A stretch of 64,000 nt of DNA from Cafeteria roenbergensis (GCA_008330645.1 VLTN01000075.1:1-64000); one strand, 5' to 3'. Shown: positions 46,111 to 58,685, counted from the first letter of the stretch. Notes: generated from the sequence alone by a model not told the origin. Made by a program: numbers and translations.

Positions 46111-47788
46111 CCAACGCCGAACGGGCCCGGGGTCGGCGCCGCCGGCCCCCTGGTTGATGGGCCGCTGATGGCCTCGCCGGCTCGCAGCTGACGCTTGCTC
46201 AGCGTATGCGGACTGTGCGGCAGAGCCGCATGCGCCGATGGACGTCGACCCGACGCCCGGGCCGAGGGTCCACGCGCGATTGAGGCACCGGCTGCGGCAA
46301 CATACTGCTTTGAGTCCAGCCGGACAGCCGAGGCATCCTCGCTAGCAAGGCCGCCTGCCGCCGGTGCCTCCGCTGCAGGGGTGGTGACGTCATCCCAGCC
46401 AGCATCGCCGTCCAAGCTCAGATCCACACCGACAGGCAGAGCTGGCTTGACCGATTGGGCACTAGCTCTGCCTGCAGAGCCAGGGGCAGAGCTCCGAGCC
46501 CAGGCTGGTTCCCGCGAGGTGGCGGGCGGACGGCGGCGGGCCCTGACCCCCGCCACGGCAACGCCAGCACGGCCAGCAGCAACCACAGCAGCGCCGGATG
46601 AAGTGGCTCTGCCGGTGGGTACCGACGGCGAAACGCCCCGAGAGCCGGTGCGCTGGCGGGGCTGGTACTGGTGCCGGTGACGATCGGCCGACTGGCCCCT
46701 CGAAGCGTGCAGCCCGCCGGCCGTACCGACACGCGCCCCCCCATCCGCGTCCGTGTCGGCCTTGGAGTCCCCATCCGTGTCCGTGTCGTCTGAGCTCAAT
46801 GGGAATGCCTCAGCAAAGTTCGAGCTCGAAGCCGCCGGCTCACGCGCCGGCTCACGCGCGCCGTAGCGCCCCGCGCGCACTCCACGCGCCGCTCGCTGCT
46901 CGTCGGCGGCGGCCTCCAGCTCTGCCGCCTTCCGAACAGCAGCGCTGAGCTCTGCCGACCGACGGCGCACCTCGGTGCGGAGTTCCCGGCACTCCGCGTG
47001 CAGGCGGGTTTCCGTTGCGTGAGCTGACGTCAGCGCCTCGTCCAGCTCTACCCGCAGCCTCGCCGCTTCTTCGCGCGCTGCGTCAGCTGACGCCCTTGCT
47101 GAAGCCGCGCTCCGGACGGCGGTTTCGCGTGCAAGCTTGGCCTCCTCTGCCTCTTCGCGAGCCCGATGCAGCTCTGCCCGAAGACGCCTCACTTCGGTGC
47201 GTGCTGCATCCAACGCACGCGCCGCTGCAGAGCCATCGCCGGCGTAGAGACCCAGCGGATCGTCTCCGAGCGTGGCGATCGACGACCGCCGCGAGGACAG
47301 CTGAGAGCCGCCCGCGAAACCGCCGGATTCACGCGCCGGCTTTCCAGCGGCAGCGGCAGCGGCAGCGGCACCGCGGCTAGCATCGCTCGGAGATGCAGGC
47401 GAAACCGCAACAGCCGTTGCCGTCGCGGCCAGAGCCTCTTCGAGGCGTCGCTCCGCCCGCGTCGCTCGCCTGAGCGACTCCGCCTCGCGCCTTGCCGCCG
47501 CCTCCGCGTCGGCTCGCGCCTCTGCAGCCTCACGCCGGGCAGTGGCCTCGCCCCGACGGGCGGTTTCAGCGCGCGCCCTCGCGTCGGAAAGGGCGAGCCG
47601 CTGCTGAAGTGAAGTGACGGCAAACGTTTCGCCGTCAGCAACAGCAACCACGCCAGTGGCGCTCGAGCGCAACGCCTCTGCCGCCGCCTTGGAGGGCGAC
47701 ATCACTTGCCCACCCCCCCCCCCGAGTCTGGCTCTCGCTCCGCCGGCTGCAGTGGCCGGGGTCTCGCCGGCGCCCTCAACTCCGCCTC

Positions 47789-47820
<32 letters not shown>

Positions 47821-50800
47821 CACCACTGCGCAGCAGGTGATGCAAGTTGCCGAGACCCGGAAGCACCGGGGGGGAACGTTGCCGATGCGCCGGGCGCCGC
47901 ACGTTCATCCGCAGCTGCATTTGCAGTTGCAGTTGCAGTTGTGACATGGCCACGAAGCAGAGCCGCAATGGCGGCGCCACGATCCGCCGACGCAGCGGCA
48001 GCGTCCCGTCCCCCAGCTCCGGTGGCGGCCCCGGCTGCACCGTGGGCCGACGCCGACGCCGACGCCGTCGTCGGGGTCTTGAAGTCGAGCACGACCGTTC
48101 CTGTGGAAGGATCCACCGCAAGTGACCGCAGCGAGCGGCGCGGGGTGGACTTGGTTGCTGCACTGCCGGTGCCGGTGCCGGTGCCGGCGCCGGTGGCTCC
48201 GGCTGTGGCAGCGACTCTTACGGTCTTGGCTGCCTGCAGCTCGGCCTCAAGTTTCACCGTATCGCGCCTGGCCTCAGCCAGGGCCGCCCGCAGAGTGGCA
48301 ACCTCTTCGTCTGCTGATGCCCTCGCGATGGACGCCTGACGGGCTCGAGATGCCGCCGAAGCAGCGGAAGCCTCGGCCTCTGCAGTGGCAGCCTCGGCCG
48401 CGTCCCGGGCGCGAGACAAGTCTTGGGCACGCGAAACCGCTTCCTGTCTGGCGCGCATCGCCTCCTCCTCACGTTCGCGCGAAACCGCAACAGCAGTCTC
48501 CGCCCTGTCAGCCCGGTTCTCCGCCTCCGCCACGGCCTGCCGCGCCTCCGCCACGGCCGCGTCCGCACCTGCTGTGGCGGCGGATCGATCGTCACCCGCC
48601 GCCTCCGCCGCCTCGGCCGCCCTCGCCGCCGCCTCCTCCGCTGCGGCCGCCTTGGCCTGCGCCGCCGCCAGCTGGGCGCGAGCCCGGTGAGCGTCAGCCG
48701 TCGCCGTTGACAGAGCGACGCGGAGCTGCGACGCCTCCTCCGCTGCCGCCCTGGCATCCGCCTCTGCCTTGGACTTCAGCTCTGCCAGGGCTCTGCCGAC
48801 AGATCTGGCCTCCATAGCGGCTCTGCCGGCCTCGTCCCTGGCGTCGTCTGCTGCGTCGCGGTGGTGCTCTGCCGACGCGTGGGCCGCTGCGGCCTCGTCC
48901 TCCGCCGCTGCGGCTCTGGCCTCGGCCGCCGAAACCGCTGCCTCTGCCGAGACACGTGCCCGCTCCGCCGCGGCAGCGGCCTCCTTGGCCCGGCTGAGCT
49001 CTGCAGCGTTGACTTCGAAGTGAGAGCGGCTCTGCTCAACGATGCCCCGCCGGCTCTCGCGCACCTGACGCAACTCCGCCTCCGCCTCATCGGCGCGTCG
49101 CTCAGCTCCCGCCCGGAGTCTCTCGGCGCGCGAAACCGCCTCTCTCGCTGCCGCTTCCCTCCCGCGGCAGGCGACGGCGTCGGCCTTGGCGCGAGCGACT
49201 TCGGCCTCCGCGGCCACGACACGCCGCTCCGCCTTTGCAGCGTCGGCCCTTGCCTCAGCGGCGTCCTTCACGCTGTCCCCGGACTCCTTCCGGGCGGCGT
49301 CAGCTGACGCCAGCGCCCTGTCGCGATCCTCGCGAGCACTTGCCGCAGCGGTTTCGGCGGCTGCGAGGCGCCGCTCCGCATCCTCCGCACGCGAAACCGC
49401 GGCTCTGGCCGATCGCAGTGCCTCGGCCTTGGCTTCAGCCGACGCTGCCGCCTGGGCGCGAGCCCGGGCAGCGGCGCCTCGCTCTTCGGCTGCGGCACGA
49501 AGTGCCTTCTCGGCCTCTTCCCTGGCAGAACTGGCTCTGCCGGATTCGCGCTCTGCCCTTGCGAGCGACGCTTCGGCTGCGGCCTTGGCCTCGGCCGCTG
49601 CGCGCTCTGCCCGCGCTAGCCGGCGGCGAACTGAGAGTGACACTTCGATGATGGCGTCTCCGTGCGCGTCACCGGAGTGACCGCGATGTTGGTCCACGCG
49701 AGTGACACCGGCCGAACCAGCAAACGACGTCATCGAGGTGGAGCCGTCAGCTGACGAGGCGATGGACAGATCCAGACCGTGCAAGCGCCCGATGACGTCA
49801 CGGTGTGCGAAACCGCCCGAGCGAGCGAGCGCCCTGCTGCCATGCGGTTTCGCACCACCGTGGCCTGGTGGGCGCGGGATGGGCGAGGCGAGCATCAGAC
49901 TCAGGTCACCCAGAGCCGACGCACCGGCTCCAGAGACTCGGCTGTGCTCCGCGCCGCTGACTGCCCCGGAGCTGGCACGCGCCGCTGCGAGCGCAGACTC
50001 GACTGCGGCCAGCCGCTCCGCTGTCTCAGCCAACTCCGCCTCCGCCTCCGCGGCGCGACTCTCCGCCGCCTTGGCAGCCGCCTCTGAACGTGCCTGGGCC
50101 CTTGAGGCCTCGGCGGAAGCGGCAGCCGCCTCCGACCGAGCCTCGGCCTCGGCCCGCTGCGCACGCGAAACCGCTGCGCCGAGCTCCTGCCTGACCGACG
50201 AAACCGCCGCTTCAGCCGCGAGTCGCCCCCTGCGAGCCGCCGCAGCGGCCGCCTCTGCCTCCTCTGCGGCAGAACGACTGGCTGCGGCGGCGGCCCGTGC
50301 CGACGCCAGCTCCCGCTGGGCGGAGGCCAGCTCTGCCACCAGCTCTGCCGACCGACCCGCCGCACCGGCACCGGCACCGGCACCGGCAGTGGTTTCACTG
50401 CCTTCGCCTTGAGTGGATGCGCTGGCAGAGCCGCGAAGTGCCTCCAGCGCGGCCTCTGCCTCCTTGGCTCTGCGGAGCGACGCTGCGGCCTCTGCTCCCG
50501 CCTCTTCGGCGCGAAGTTCCGCCGCTTCGCGGGCCTGGGCTGCTGACGTGGCGAGCTGCCCAACCTCAGTCAGCTGATCCTGGAGGAATGTCAGCTGATC
50601 GCGGTACGACGCAACCTTTGCCTTCAGGGATGCCAGCACGGCCGCTCCGCCGGCAGTCGCGGCCTCACCGGTGGCGCTGGTGGCTGCGTCAGTGGCAGGC
50701 GCGGGGCCAGACCCCCGCTCCGGCATGGCGGTCTTGATAGATGCCTGCATCTGACTCAGCCGTTGCTGGGACGCGCGCAGACTCTTTCCAAGCGGAGTTT

Positions 50801-53800
50801 CGGCTGTGACCGCAGCACCATCATTTGCTGCCGTTGCAGTTGCAGTTTCCGCACCATGAGTAGACGCGTCCGCATCGGTGACATCCATCGCCGAGTCTTC
50901 GAGGAATGCAACCACCCGGCTCTGCCGGCCACTCTTGGTCTTCTGCGGAGTCGGAGTCAGGTGCATGTCAAACGCACTGCTTGAGAAGTTCAGGTTGAAT
51001 CCTTCCACCGGCGATGTTGCGCCCGGGTCACTGGACGCCGCACCAGCCGCACCAGAAGCACCAGCAGTTCCAGCAGCCGTGGCCACGCCCGGGCGCGACG
51101 TGCCGGTGGCGTCTGCGGCGGCTGCGCCGAGCGATGACTGCGGTCGGGGCTGGGCGGATTCGCTGCCGTCGAATCCGGCCGTCGATCGACGAATGGCCCC
51201 TGCGAGGGCGGAAGCCGCCTCCGGGCTCTGGGGCAACGACAGCTCCGATGGTGGTCCATGGCGCGAGCCAGCAACGCCAGTTGCTGTGGAGTCGACTGCA
51301 GCGGCATCCGATTCCGATCCAGGCACATCTCTATCTGCAACTGTAACTGCAACTGCGTCTCTCTGTGCGCTGTACGCGAGCGCCGGGGCGGCGCGGTGAA
51401 GGGCCATCAGCAGGGCAGAGCTGAGCTCCCGGAACGCTGCCTCCTTGGCCCATGCGGCTCTGCAGGCCTCTTCGGCAGAGCTTGCAGCTGACTTGGCCTC
51501 GTCCAAGTCGCGGGCTAGCCGCTCCGCCAACCGGCTCTGCCGGTCACGTGCCTGGTCGGACGTCGCCGCGGCATCCTCTGCAGCCGCTGCACGTTTCGCG
51601 GCGTCGTCAGCGCGCGAAACCGCAGATGCGGCCATCTGCTCAGCTGCCTTGGCCCTGTCTTGAGCGGCGGCCAACTCCGCACGCGCCGACTGCAACTTGT
51701 CCTCAAGCTCCGCACGAAGAGTGGCAGCTGCGGCCTCCATATCGCTCGCAAGTCCCGCCCTGTCTGCGTCAGCTGACGACATGGCGGCGGCTGCTGACGC
51801 CTCGGCGGCAACACGACGCTCCTCCGCCTTCTTGGCGGCGGCCATGGCTGCTTCGGCCTTTTGTTCCGCCGACGAAACCGCGGCGCGGGCGTCTGCCTTG
51901 GCACGCAGAACGGCATCGGAGGCGTCTGATTGCGCCGCTGAAACCGCCGCCTCCGCCTCCCGCCGCGCGGCCGCTACAGCCTCCTGGGCCTCCGCCTCTG
52001 CATTTGCGATCGACGAACGGGCGCTGGCCTCGGCGCGACGCGCCTCCGCTGCGTCGGCGCGAGCGGATGCGGTTGCGGCCTCTGCCGTCTCCGCGGCCCT
52101 GCGGGCGGCGTCGGCGTCGGATTGTGCCGACGACGTCTCGGCCTTGGCGGCTTCGGCGGCACGTTCTGCCGCTTGGAGTTGCTCTGTGAGTGACTCCACC
52201 TCCTGCTTCAGCGATGTCACTGCCTGCTCCGCCTCCGCGTCTGCGGCCTGCTTTGCCGAAACTGCTCGCTGGGTTGCAGCGTTGGCGGAGGAAAGTTTCG
52301 CCGACAGCTCGGCCACGGCCACCTCCGTGTCCCGCTTGGCGGAAGCGACAGCTGCTTCGGCGTCACGATTCGCCGAAGCCAGTTTCACGGCCAGTCGCCT
52401 GAGTTCCGTGCGGGCCTCCGACTCGGCGCGCTGAGCCGTTGCGGCGAGGTCAGACGCCTCCTCGGCTTGGGCACGGGCGGCCTCGGTGGCAGAGCCAGCG
52501 GCTGCGGCTGCAGCCTCTGCCCGAGCCGTAGCAGCCCGGGCCGCCGATGCGACGCGCTCCGACGCGCGGAGTTGCTCACTGAGCGACTCCAGCTGGTGCT
52601 CAACGGCTCTCTTTCCAGCCTCCGCTTCCGCTGCCCGGGCTTCTGCGTCGGCAGCGGCGCTGGCCGCACCTGCTCTGAGAGACGCTTCGCAGCGGCGGGT
52701 GGCTTCGGCGATCGCCGTCTCAGCATCGGCCCGGGCAGACGAAACCGCGGCGTCGGCCTCCCGCCGGGTGGCAGCAGCCTGGCTCTCCGCCTCGGCCAAA
52801 CGATCCGCCGATGCCGCGAGCTCCGCCTGCTTGGCAGCCATGGCCTCCTCGTGGGACGCCTCCGCCTCGGCCAAACGATCCGCCGACGCCGCGAGCTCCG
52901 CCTGCTTGGCAGCCATGGCCTCCTCGTGGGACGCCTTCGCATCGGCCAAACGATCCGCCGACGCCGCGAGCTCCGCCTGCTTGGCAGCCATGGCATCCTC
53001 GTGGGACGCCTTCGCCTCGGCCAAACGATCCGCCGACGCCGCGAGCTCCGCCTGCTTGGCAGCCATGGCCTCCTCGTGGGACGCCTTCGCCTCGGCCAAA
53101 CGATCCGCCGACGCCGCGAGCTCCGCCTGCTTGGCAGCCATGGCCTCCTCGTGGGACGCCTTCGCATCGGCCAAACGATCCGCCGACGCCGCGAGCTCCG
53201 CCTGCTTGGCAGCCATGGCCTCCTCGTGGGACGCCTTCGCATCGGCCAAACGATCCGCCGACGCCGCAAGCTCCGCCTGCTTGGCAGCCATGGCCTCCTC
53301 GTGGGACGCCTTCGCATCGGCCAAACGATCCGCCGACGCCGCGAGCTCCGCCTGCTTGGCAGCCATGGCCTCCTCGTGGGACGCCTTCGCCTCGGCCAAA
53401 CGATCCGCCGACGCCGCGAGCTCCGCCTGCTTGGCAGCCATGGCCTCCTCGTGGGACGCCTTCGCCTCGGCCAAACGATCCGCCGACGCCTGTAGCGCCT
53501 CTGCAACGCCGCCAGACACTGCTGCTGCCGCGGCCTCCGCGTCGGCGCGAGCGCGCGCAAGCTCAGTGCGGCAGGATTCGAGCTCTGCATGAAGCTCTGC
53601 CACTTCCCTCTTCGTCTCCTGCATTTGACGCGCGTGGGCCTCTTCGGCCTCGGCAAAACGTTGTTCCGCGCTGGTGATGGCCAGCCGATGTGCGTCGTCC
53701 TTGGCTTTGAGCTCCGCCTCCGCCTCCGCTGCCGCTTCCATCGCAGCTGCGGAGCTGGCGGCCTCGGCCCGCGCCCTGCCCTCGGTTTCGCCGTCCTTCC

Positions 53801-56453
53801 AGGCGGCGGCGGCCTCGTCCGCGGCCAGCTCCGCCTGCGCCTCTGCGGCGAACTCAGTATGGGCCCGGAGAGCGCACATGAGGGCGTAGAGCCGGTCACT
53901 GTAGGCCTTGTAGCCAGCAGCCACACGCAGCACGGCAGCCGTGCTCGCACCAACCCCGGCGCCAGCGCCAGCAGCGGCGCCAGCGCCAGCAGCGGCGCCA
54001 GCGCCAGCAGCGGCGCCAGCGCCGGCAGCGGTGGCTCCTGGCGCTGCTCTGCGGGCTGTCGGCGTCACGGCCATTTCGATGTCGTCGACGGCAGAGCTGT
54101 CAGCTGATCGCGGAGGAGTGGCTCTGCCACCCTTGGACGTTGGCGCATGGACCGTCATCATGAAGTCACCGGCTCTCGCCGCCCAGGCTCCGGGGGACAG
54201 CGCCATCACCTGTCCATCAAGCCACCCAGCGGAGCCGCGCGGCCTGCGGGCGTTGCCTCTGGCAGCGGCAGAGGCATGCCTTGACCGACCGGCGGCGGTT
54301 TCGGGAGACGGGCGACCGGCGGAGCCACACTCCACTTCACCATCGGGCGACTGCGCCTTGATGGTGTCCGCGTCGGCACCCGAGTCGTCGAGACCCGTGT
54401 CAGCGTCGTGGTGTTGGTCGTGGCCGGGGACGCCGGCGGCCGCCCCAGAGGTCTCCGGGTCTGCCGCACGAATGGCGGCGTCGAGCGCCGCCGGCCCCAG
54501 CAGAGCCGCGTCGAGCCCCGCCTCTGCCAGGCCGCGTCTCTCAACGGCGGCAGCGAGCGACTTCAGGCAGAGCACTTCGTCGAGCGACGGGGCGCCAGCA
54601 TGCATTGCGCCGGCAGAGCCCATGGCGACCACGGCCTGGTCGGCAGAGCCAGCGTTAAGGCTGATCGAGTGAATTGTATCAGCTGCCTCCAAGTCGCCGG
54701 CGGCCGCCGCAGCCCGCAAACCGGCTGGCGTATAGAGCGCCTTAGCGGGGGTTGCCAGGCCGCGTCCGAGCCTGAAGGCCTTGCCCGGGGTCATGGCCGG
54801 GGCGATGGGCCCGTGACCGCCTGGCGGTGCGGAGATTCTGTCGAAACGCGGAGTTTTTGCCGGGGTGCGGAGCGACGGCGCGCCTGGCGTGAAGAGCGGC
54901 ATAAACTCCGCAGACGATCGACCATCGACAGCATCCGCTGGGCTGGTGGGCGTGGAGGTCGAGAGCGCGGACAGGCCCCCTCCGATCCTTCCCACCGGTG
55001 TGACCTCCGATGACGTCATCGGGGGCGTCGCCTCGGGCACAGTCGGCAGGCCGCTGGCTGGCGCCGTATGCTCGGTAACGGGCGTGGACACCGCCGCGGT
55101 CTTGTCGCCGCGCTCGAAGGAGCCGTCGTGATGGTCAGCTGACGCGTCAGCTGATACATCGGAGCTGGTGTCAAGGCCTCGGTCTCCGACGGCGTCGAAG
55201 AGAGTGCGGCCCGTTCCGGTAGAGCCAGTGCTTTGCCTGTTGGCTCTGCCACTTCTCCAGGCAGGAGACCTCGTCTTTCCGTCGGCAGAGCCAGCGCCGT
55301 CGTGACCGCTCTCTGCGTCCAGGTCAAAGTCGATGTCGGAGTCTGACTCCACCTCCGCCTCCGCCTCCGCATCTGCGGATGCGGAAGCCGGTGCGGATGC
55401 GGGCGCGGATGCGGCAGAGGCGGCAGAGGCCCCTGGGGCATCAGCTGCTGAACCGGCGTGGCTTGCAGGCGGGCTGTCACCCGCCAGGCCGCTTGCGGCC
55501 CCGTGGAACGTGACGCGCCGCGGGTTCGCCGCCCTCGGCCGACGTCCGCTCAGAGCCAGCGCGGATGACGTCATCGCCGATCCTTCCGTGGACCCTGCTG
55601 ACGGGGTTGTCGCCTCGACCGACATGGCCGCCGTCGGCGCCGTCTGCCGCGGGTGCGTCGCCGAAGCCGCCGGCGGGGAGTCGAACGCGGCGTCGGAGAG
55701 AGCCGGTGACGAGACGAAGGCAGTCCCTAGGAGGGATGGCCTGCCGGTCGAGTCACGGTGGCCCCCGTAGAGGAGCTCTGCCTCGGACGGCGCCTTGCTG
55801 CTGCCGTGGCTGCTGTATCCGAAGCCCCGGCTGTCGTCGTGGTAGTGGCTGGTGTCGTGGTCGGGCTTGGTTGCGTGGTCGTTGATCGTTGTGGACGACA
55901 CGAAGAACGAGGATGGCGAGACCTCGGAGGCCGCGCTGGTGCATGGGGACGGTGGCGAGGAACCGGTGTGGGCGGGAGTCGCAGCAGCTGCGGCAGCTGG
56001 GGAGCTGGTGGGGGCGTCAGGCGCGGCAGGCGCGGAAGCGGGTTCTGACGCCTCCTCGCTGACTCCGGCCCCAGAGGCGCCCGCAAGAGGCTGCCTGGAC
56101 GCGCGAAACGCGTTGAGCTGCGAGATACGCAGGGCGGAGCGGCAGCAGTGGTGGTGGCTGACAAGGAGGCAGCGGCAAACGCGGCGGGCATGCTGAAAGC
56201 CAACTTGACCTCAACGACTCCCCCTCCCTCGGGCAGAGTCTTCGGCGGACCGACACCGCGAGCCGCCGGCAGTCGCCATACGGGCACGGACCGGAGAAGG
56301 GCGGCCGCGGACCGCCTCGGCTGGGGCAGGCTGGCGCGGAGGAAGGGGGCGGACGCTGCCGGAGCAAGCAACGGCCGGCAGCAGCCTCACCCGCCGTTCG
56401 CCGATGGAGCGAAGCTCGGCCCTGGTCGCCCCCGCGGGGACTTGGGCCGCCAT
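45432..56453 (-). CDS. Giant Ala/Glu-rich coiled-coil protein (about 3,580 residues)
   Basis: The frame is open without interruption from 56,117 to the stop at 45,432. It has no ATG before 55,625 (MSVEATTPSAG), so I propose a small first exon, 56,453-56,391 (MAAQVPAGATRAELRSIGER plus R, 21 codons), with a GTGAGG donor, a 273-bp phase-0 intron and an acceptor CGCAG before LNAFRASRQP; total about 3,582 residues. Residues 1 to about 620 are disordered, Ser/Thr/Pro-rich, with several TPxK/TP sites (KALYTPAGLR). An Ala-Gly run lies at 53,948-54,022. From about residue 710 a heptad-rich coiled coil rich in A, E, R, K runs to about residue 3,080, interrupted by short disordered stretches (for example around DSAMDVTDADAST and near 51,000-51,350). 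A nine-copy 25-residue repeat lies inside it. The last ~450 residues are Ser/Gly/Pro-rich with one short helix (RALLANAEAETRAAEA). No motor, kinase or membrane segment is seen. A cytoskeletal or centrosomal scaffold is possible, but not shown. Confidence 0.8.
52786..53490 (-). repeat. 75-bp (25-residue) coding tandem repeat, 9 full units plus partial
   Basis: On the plus strand CCAAACGATCCGCC recurs exactly every 75 bp from 52,796 to 53,471 (ten occurrences). The encoded unit is ASADRLAEAKASHEEAMAAK followed by QAELA. Units differ only at E/D switches and one K/E, with near-identical codons, so the array is recent or homogenised. It lies inside the coiled coil of the giant gene; 25 residues is not a multiple of seven, so the heptad phase shifts from unit to unit. 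Confidence 0.95.
53948..54030 (-). repeat. 18-bp Ala/Gly-coding repeat
   Basis: GCGCCAGCGCCAGCAGCG is repeated about four times in tandem and codes for alternating Gly-Ala just before the coiled coil of the giant gene. Confidence 0.85.
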
Positions 56454-56917
56454 CAAGACTAGGTGTCCCTTGAGACTGCGCACTCCCTGGGAAGCCTCGC
56501 CTCCGGGCGCAAGGGTGGCGTGCGCGGGTGCGTGTGGCGGGGCCGGGAGGGGCGGGCTCTGCTTGTGCCGCCGTTGGAATCGACTGCGTCCGCCGCCGCG
56601 GCCCTGTGCCCCGCTGCGCGGCCCGTCTCGGCAAATTCCGCCGCGGCACTCGTGTGTTTGGGGGCCGCTGCGTCGTTTCTGCGCTGGCGGATTGGGTGTC
56701 GGGGTCGTGCGGGCGCCCTCCAGCCTCAGCTGCGGCCGGAGTGAGGCAAGTGTCCGGGGCCGCGGTCGTTCGCAACCGTGCTCGCACACGCATCACAACA
56801 GGGCGACAAGAAGCCGCCCATGCGGGGCAGCGATGAAACCAAAAGCTCGCCACTTGAGCAACCGCTGGAGGCGCCGGGGCGGTCGAGGCGGCTGCGCGGC
56901 GCACGTGTGGCGTGCCA
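56454..56917. promoter_or_regulatory. Spacer between two minus-strand genes
   Basis: 464 bp between the end of the copine-like gene and the proposed first exon of the giant coiled-coil gene. No supported gene; it should contain the 3' UTR of the former and the promoter of the latter. Confidence 0.4.
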
Positions 56918-58101
56918 TCAGTGTTTTCCCAGCAGGCCGAGGCGGCAGCATGCCTTGAACTGCTCCGGCAACTCCATCAGCGCCGCCAGCGCGAAGGCTG
57001 CGTCGGGGTGGGCCGCCTTGGCCTCCACCTCGTGCCAGAACACGGCCTGGAGGTTGTCAAAGTCGCGCCCGGCCACGCGGTCGTCGAGCGACCGAAGCTG
57101 ATCCCACGGTCCGTCCCCGACCCCACACACCACCACGGCGAGCGGGAACTTGGACGCCCTTCGCAGCGCTGCCTGCGTCACAGCCTCGTCCGTGACCTGC
57201 CCGTCGGTGACGATGATGAGGACGTGGAAGTTGCCCTTGGACCGCCGAACAATTTCCACCGCGCGGTCGATCGCTGGCGCGTAGCTTGTTGGGCCGCTCA
57301 GTCGCCAGCCCGGCGCCTCCGCACGGTAGGCTGACAGCACGCCCTCGAGCCCCACACAGTCCTTGCCGTCGCTGCGCAGCGTGCGCACAGAGCAGTCCGT
57401 CGTTTCGGCGTCGCCGAACACGAACGCGGGAATCACGCCATCGTCGTCGAACGCGCGCAGCGTCCGCCCGACCGCCCCGAGCACGCGCTCGTATGGGTTG
57501 AGGGCCAGCACCGACGGCGGGAAGCCGTCCGGGAACGCCTCGCCGCTCGCAGCGGCCTCTTCCGAGCGCGCGCCCGACGCTGCCTTGGCTCGCCGCCGTG
57601 CTGCCTCAACCTCGCGGTTCGACAAGCCCAGCCCCGGCTCGGCCTTGACCGCCCCGCCGGGGGCAAACGTGTGCAGGGGCTTGCCTCCGAACGTCTTGGT
57701 GCCGTTCCATTCGTTGCTCTTCGTCGCGTCGATGGCAACGATGAGGTTGCAGCTTTCCAGACCGGCCCGCCGGAGCTCGGCCTGCACCTCCTCCAGGCTC
57801 CGGAAGCGGTCGCTGCAGGCGCACGCAGGGGGCGGCAGGGGAGGGAATCGCAGTCTGGAGTGCGGACTGGAATGGAGGGGCGGCTGGGCAGGACACGCCG
57901 GGGGCGGGGCATCGCCTGCGAGCCATGGGAATGTCGAACGACCAGAAACTGGGCCACGTTGCGCAAGTCTCACGAGATGGCGACGGCTTTTCCGCGATTC
58001 TTCTTCCGGTCCTTCGGATCGCACATGAACACAACGACGGCCACGACCACCACGAAGAGCAGCAGGAACGGAATGTCCTCCGGGTTCAACTTTCCTCCCA
58101 T
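56918..58101 (-). CDS. Copine/RGLG-type vWA domain protein with N-terminal transmembrane segment
   Basis: Two exons: 58,101-57,974 and 57,812-56,918, joined by a 161-bp phase-2 GT-AG intron; 340 residues. Exon 1 encodes MGGKLNPEDIPFLLLFVVVVA and a hydrophobic run to VVVFMCDP, then a basic stretch (KDRKKNRGK): a single membrane span with positive residues after it. Exon 2 is the copine-type von Willebrand A fold: FRSLEEVQAELRRAGLESCN, then LIVAIDATKSNEWNGTKTF (MIDAS-type DxTxSN metal site), NPYERVLGAVGRTLRAFDDD, FGDAETTD, LRLSGPTSYAP-like RLSGPTSYAPAIDRAV, HVLIIVTDGQVTDEAV, GVGDGPWDQLRSLDD and FALAALMELPEQFKACC. This matches plant RGLG ubiquitin ligases and the C-terminal half of copines. There is no RING finger and no C2 domain, so neither ubiquitin ligase activity nor calcium-lipid binding is implied. 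A membrane-tethered divalent-metal-dependent adaptor is the likely role. Several acidic MIDAS residues are visible. Confidence 0.85.
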
Positions 58102-58685
58102 CCTTTCACCGCGAGGGAGGTGCTGGAGTGCGCCGCCCCAGGGCTGACCGGGATTGCGAGCAGGCGCGATCGACCAAGCACGCCGGGAGTGGAGCGCCTG
58201 GGTGCCGCTGCTCTGCTGCAGCCCCAGGCGCAACCCTGAACCGCCACTGCCGCCCCCCCCCCGCCCTGCAGAGGGCGAAAGCCAGCCGTGGCTTTCCTGG
58301 GTCCACGGGGACAGGGGAGGCTTGCTTGCAGCTGGCAGAAACGCGAGACTCCATGGTTGCTGCTGTTTGAGCTGGATCTCAAAACCGCTACATTCCTCCC
58401 ACACACCCGACACCGCCGCGGGTGGCGCAACGGGGGTTGACACGCCCCGTAACAGCTCCACGGTTGGGGCCCGGCAGCTGAGGCGGGGGCAGCGGCAAAC
58501 CGTGTAATTTGTTTTTTAATTGCCCGCATTGCGCCGACGCGCTCGGGTGCTGTGAGATTTCGTTTCGCTTGCAGCTCAGAGTGAATCGGCGTTCGTGTTC
58601 GCTCCGTAAACGAGTGGGTGGGCCTTCCGGGGCAGGACGCGTCTCCGTTGCGAATGATCAACCGCTTCGGCATCGCGGCCACGCC
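58102..58685. promoter_or_regulatory. Spacer between PH-domain gene and copine-like gene
   Basis: 584 bp between two minus-strand genes. It includes a rare A/T tract, GTAATTTGTTTTTTAATTG, at about 58,503-58,521, which on the minus strand reads as an A-rich element downstream of the stop at 58,686 and could belong to the 3' end of that gene. The frame of exon 1 of the copine-like gene stays open upstream to 58,461 but looks non-coding. Confidence 0.4.

Noticed and set aside
55625-55901. Start of the giant coiled-coil gene at the in-frame GTG 55,901 or ATG 55,625
   Set aside because: The same frame encodes sensible sequence up to 56,117, and an upstream ATG exon with matching phase and GT-AG sites exists. 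The ATG at 55,625 remains a fallback if the exon is not confirmed.
56209-56904. Arg/Pro-rich minus-strand frames between the copine-like and coiled-coil genes
   Set aside because: Apart from the short proposed exon at 56,453-56,391 they show no domain pattern and overlap one another.
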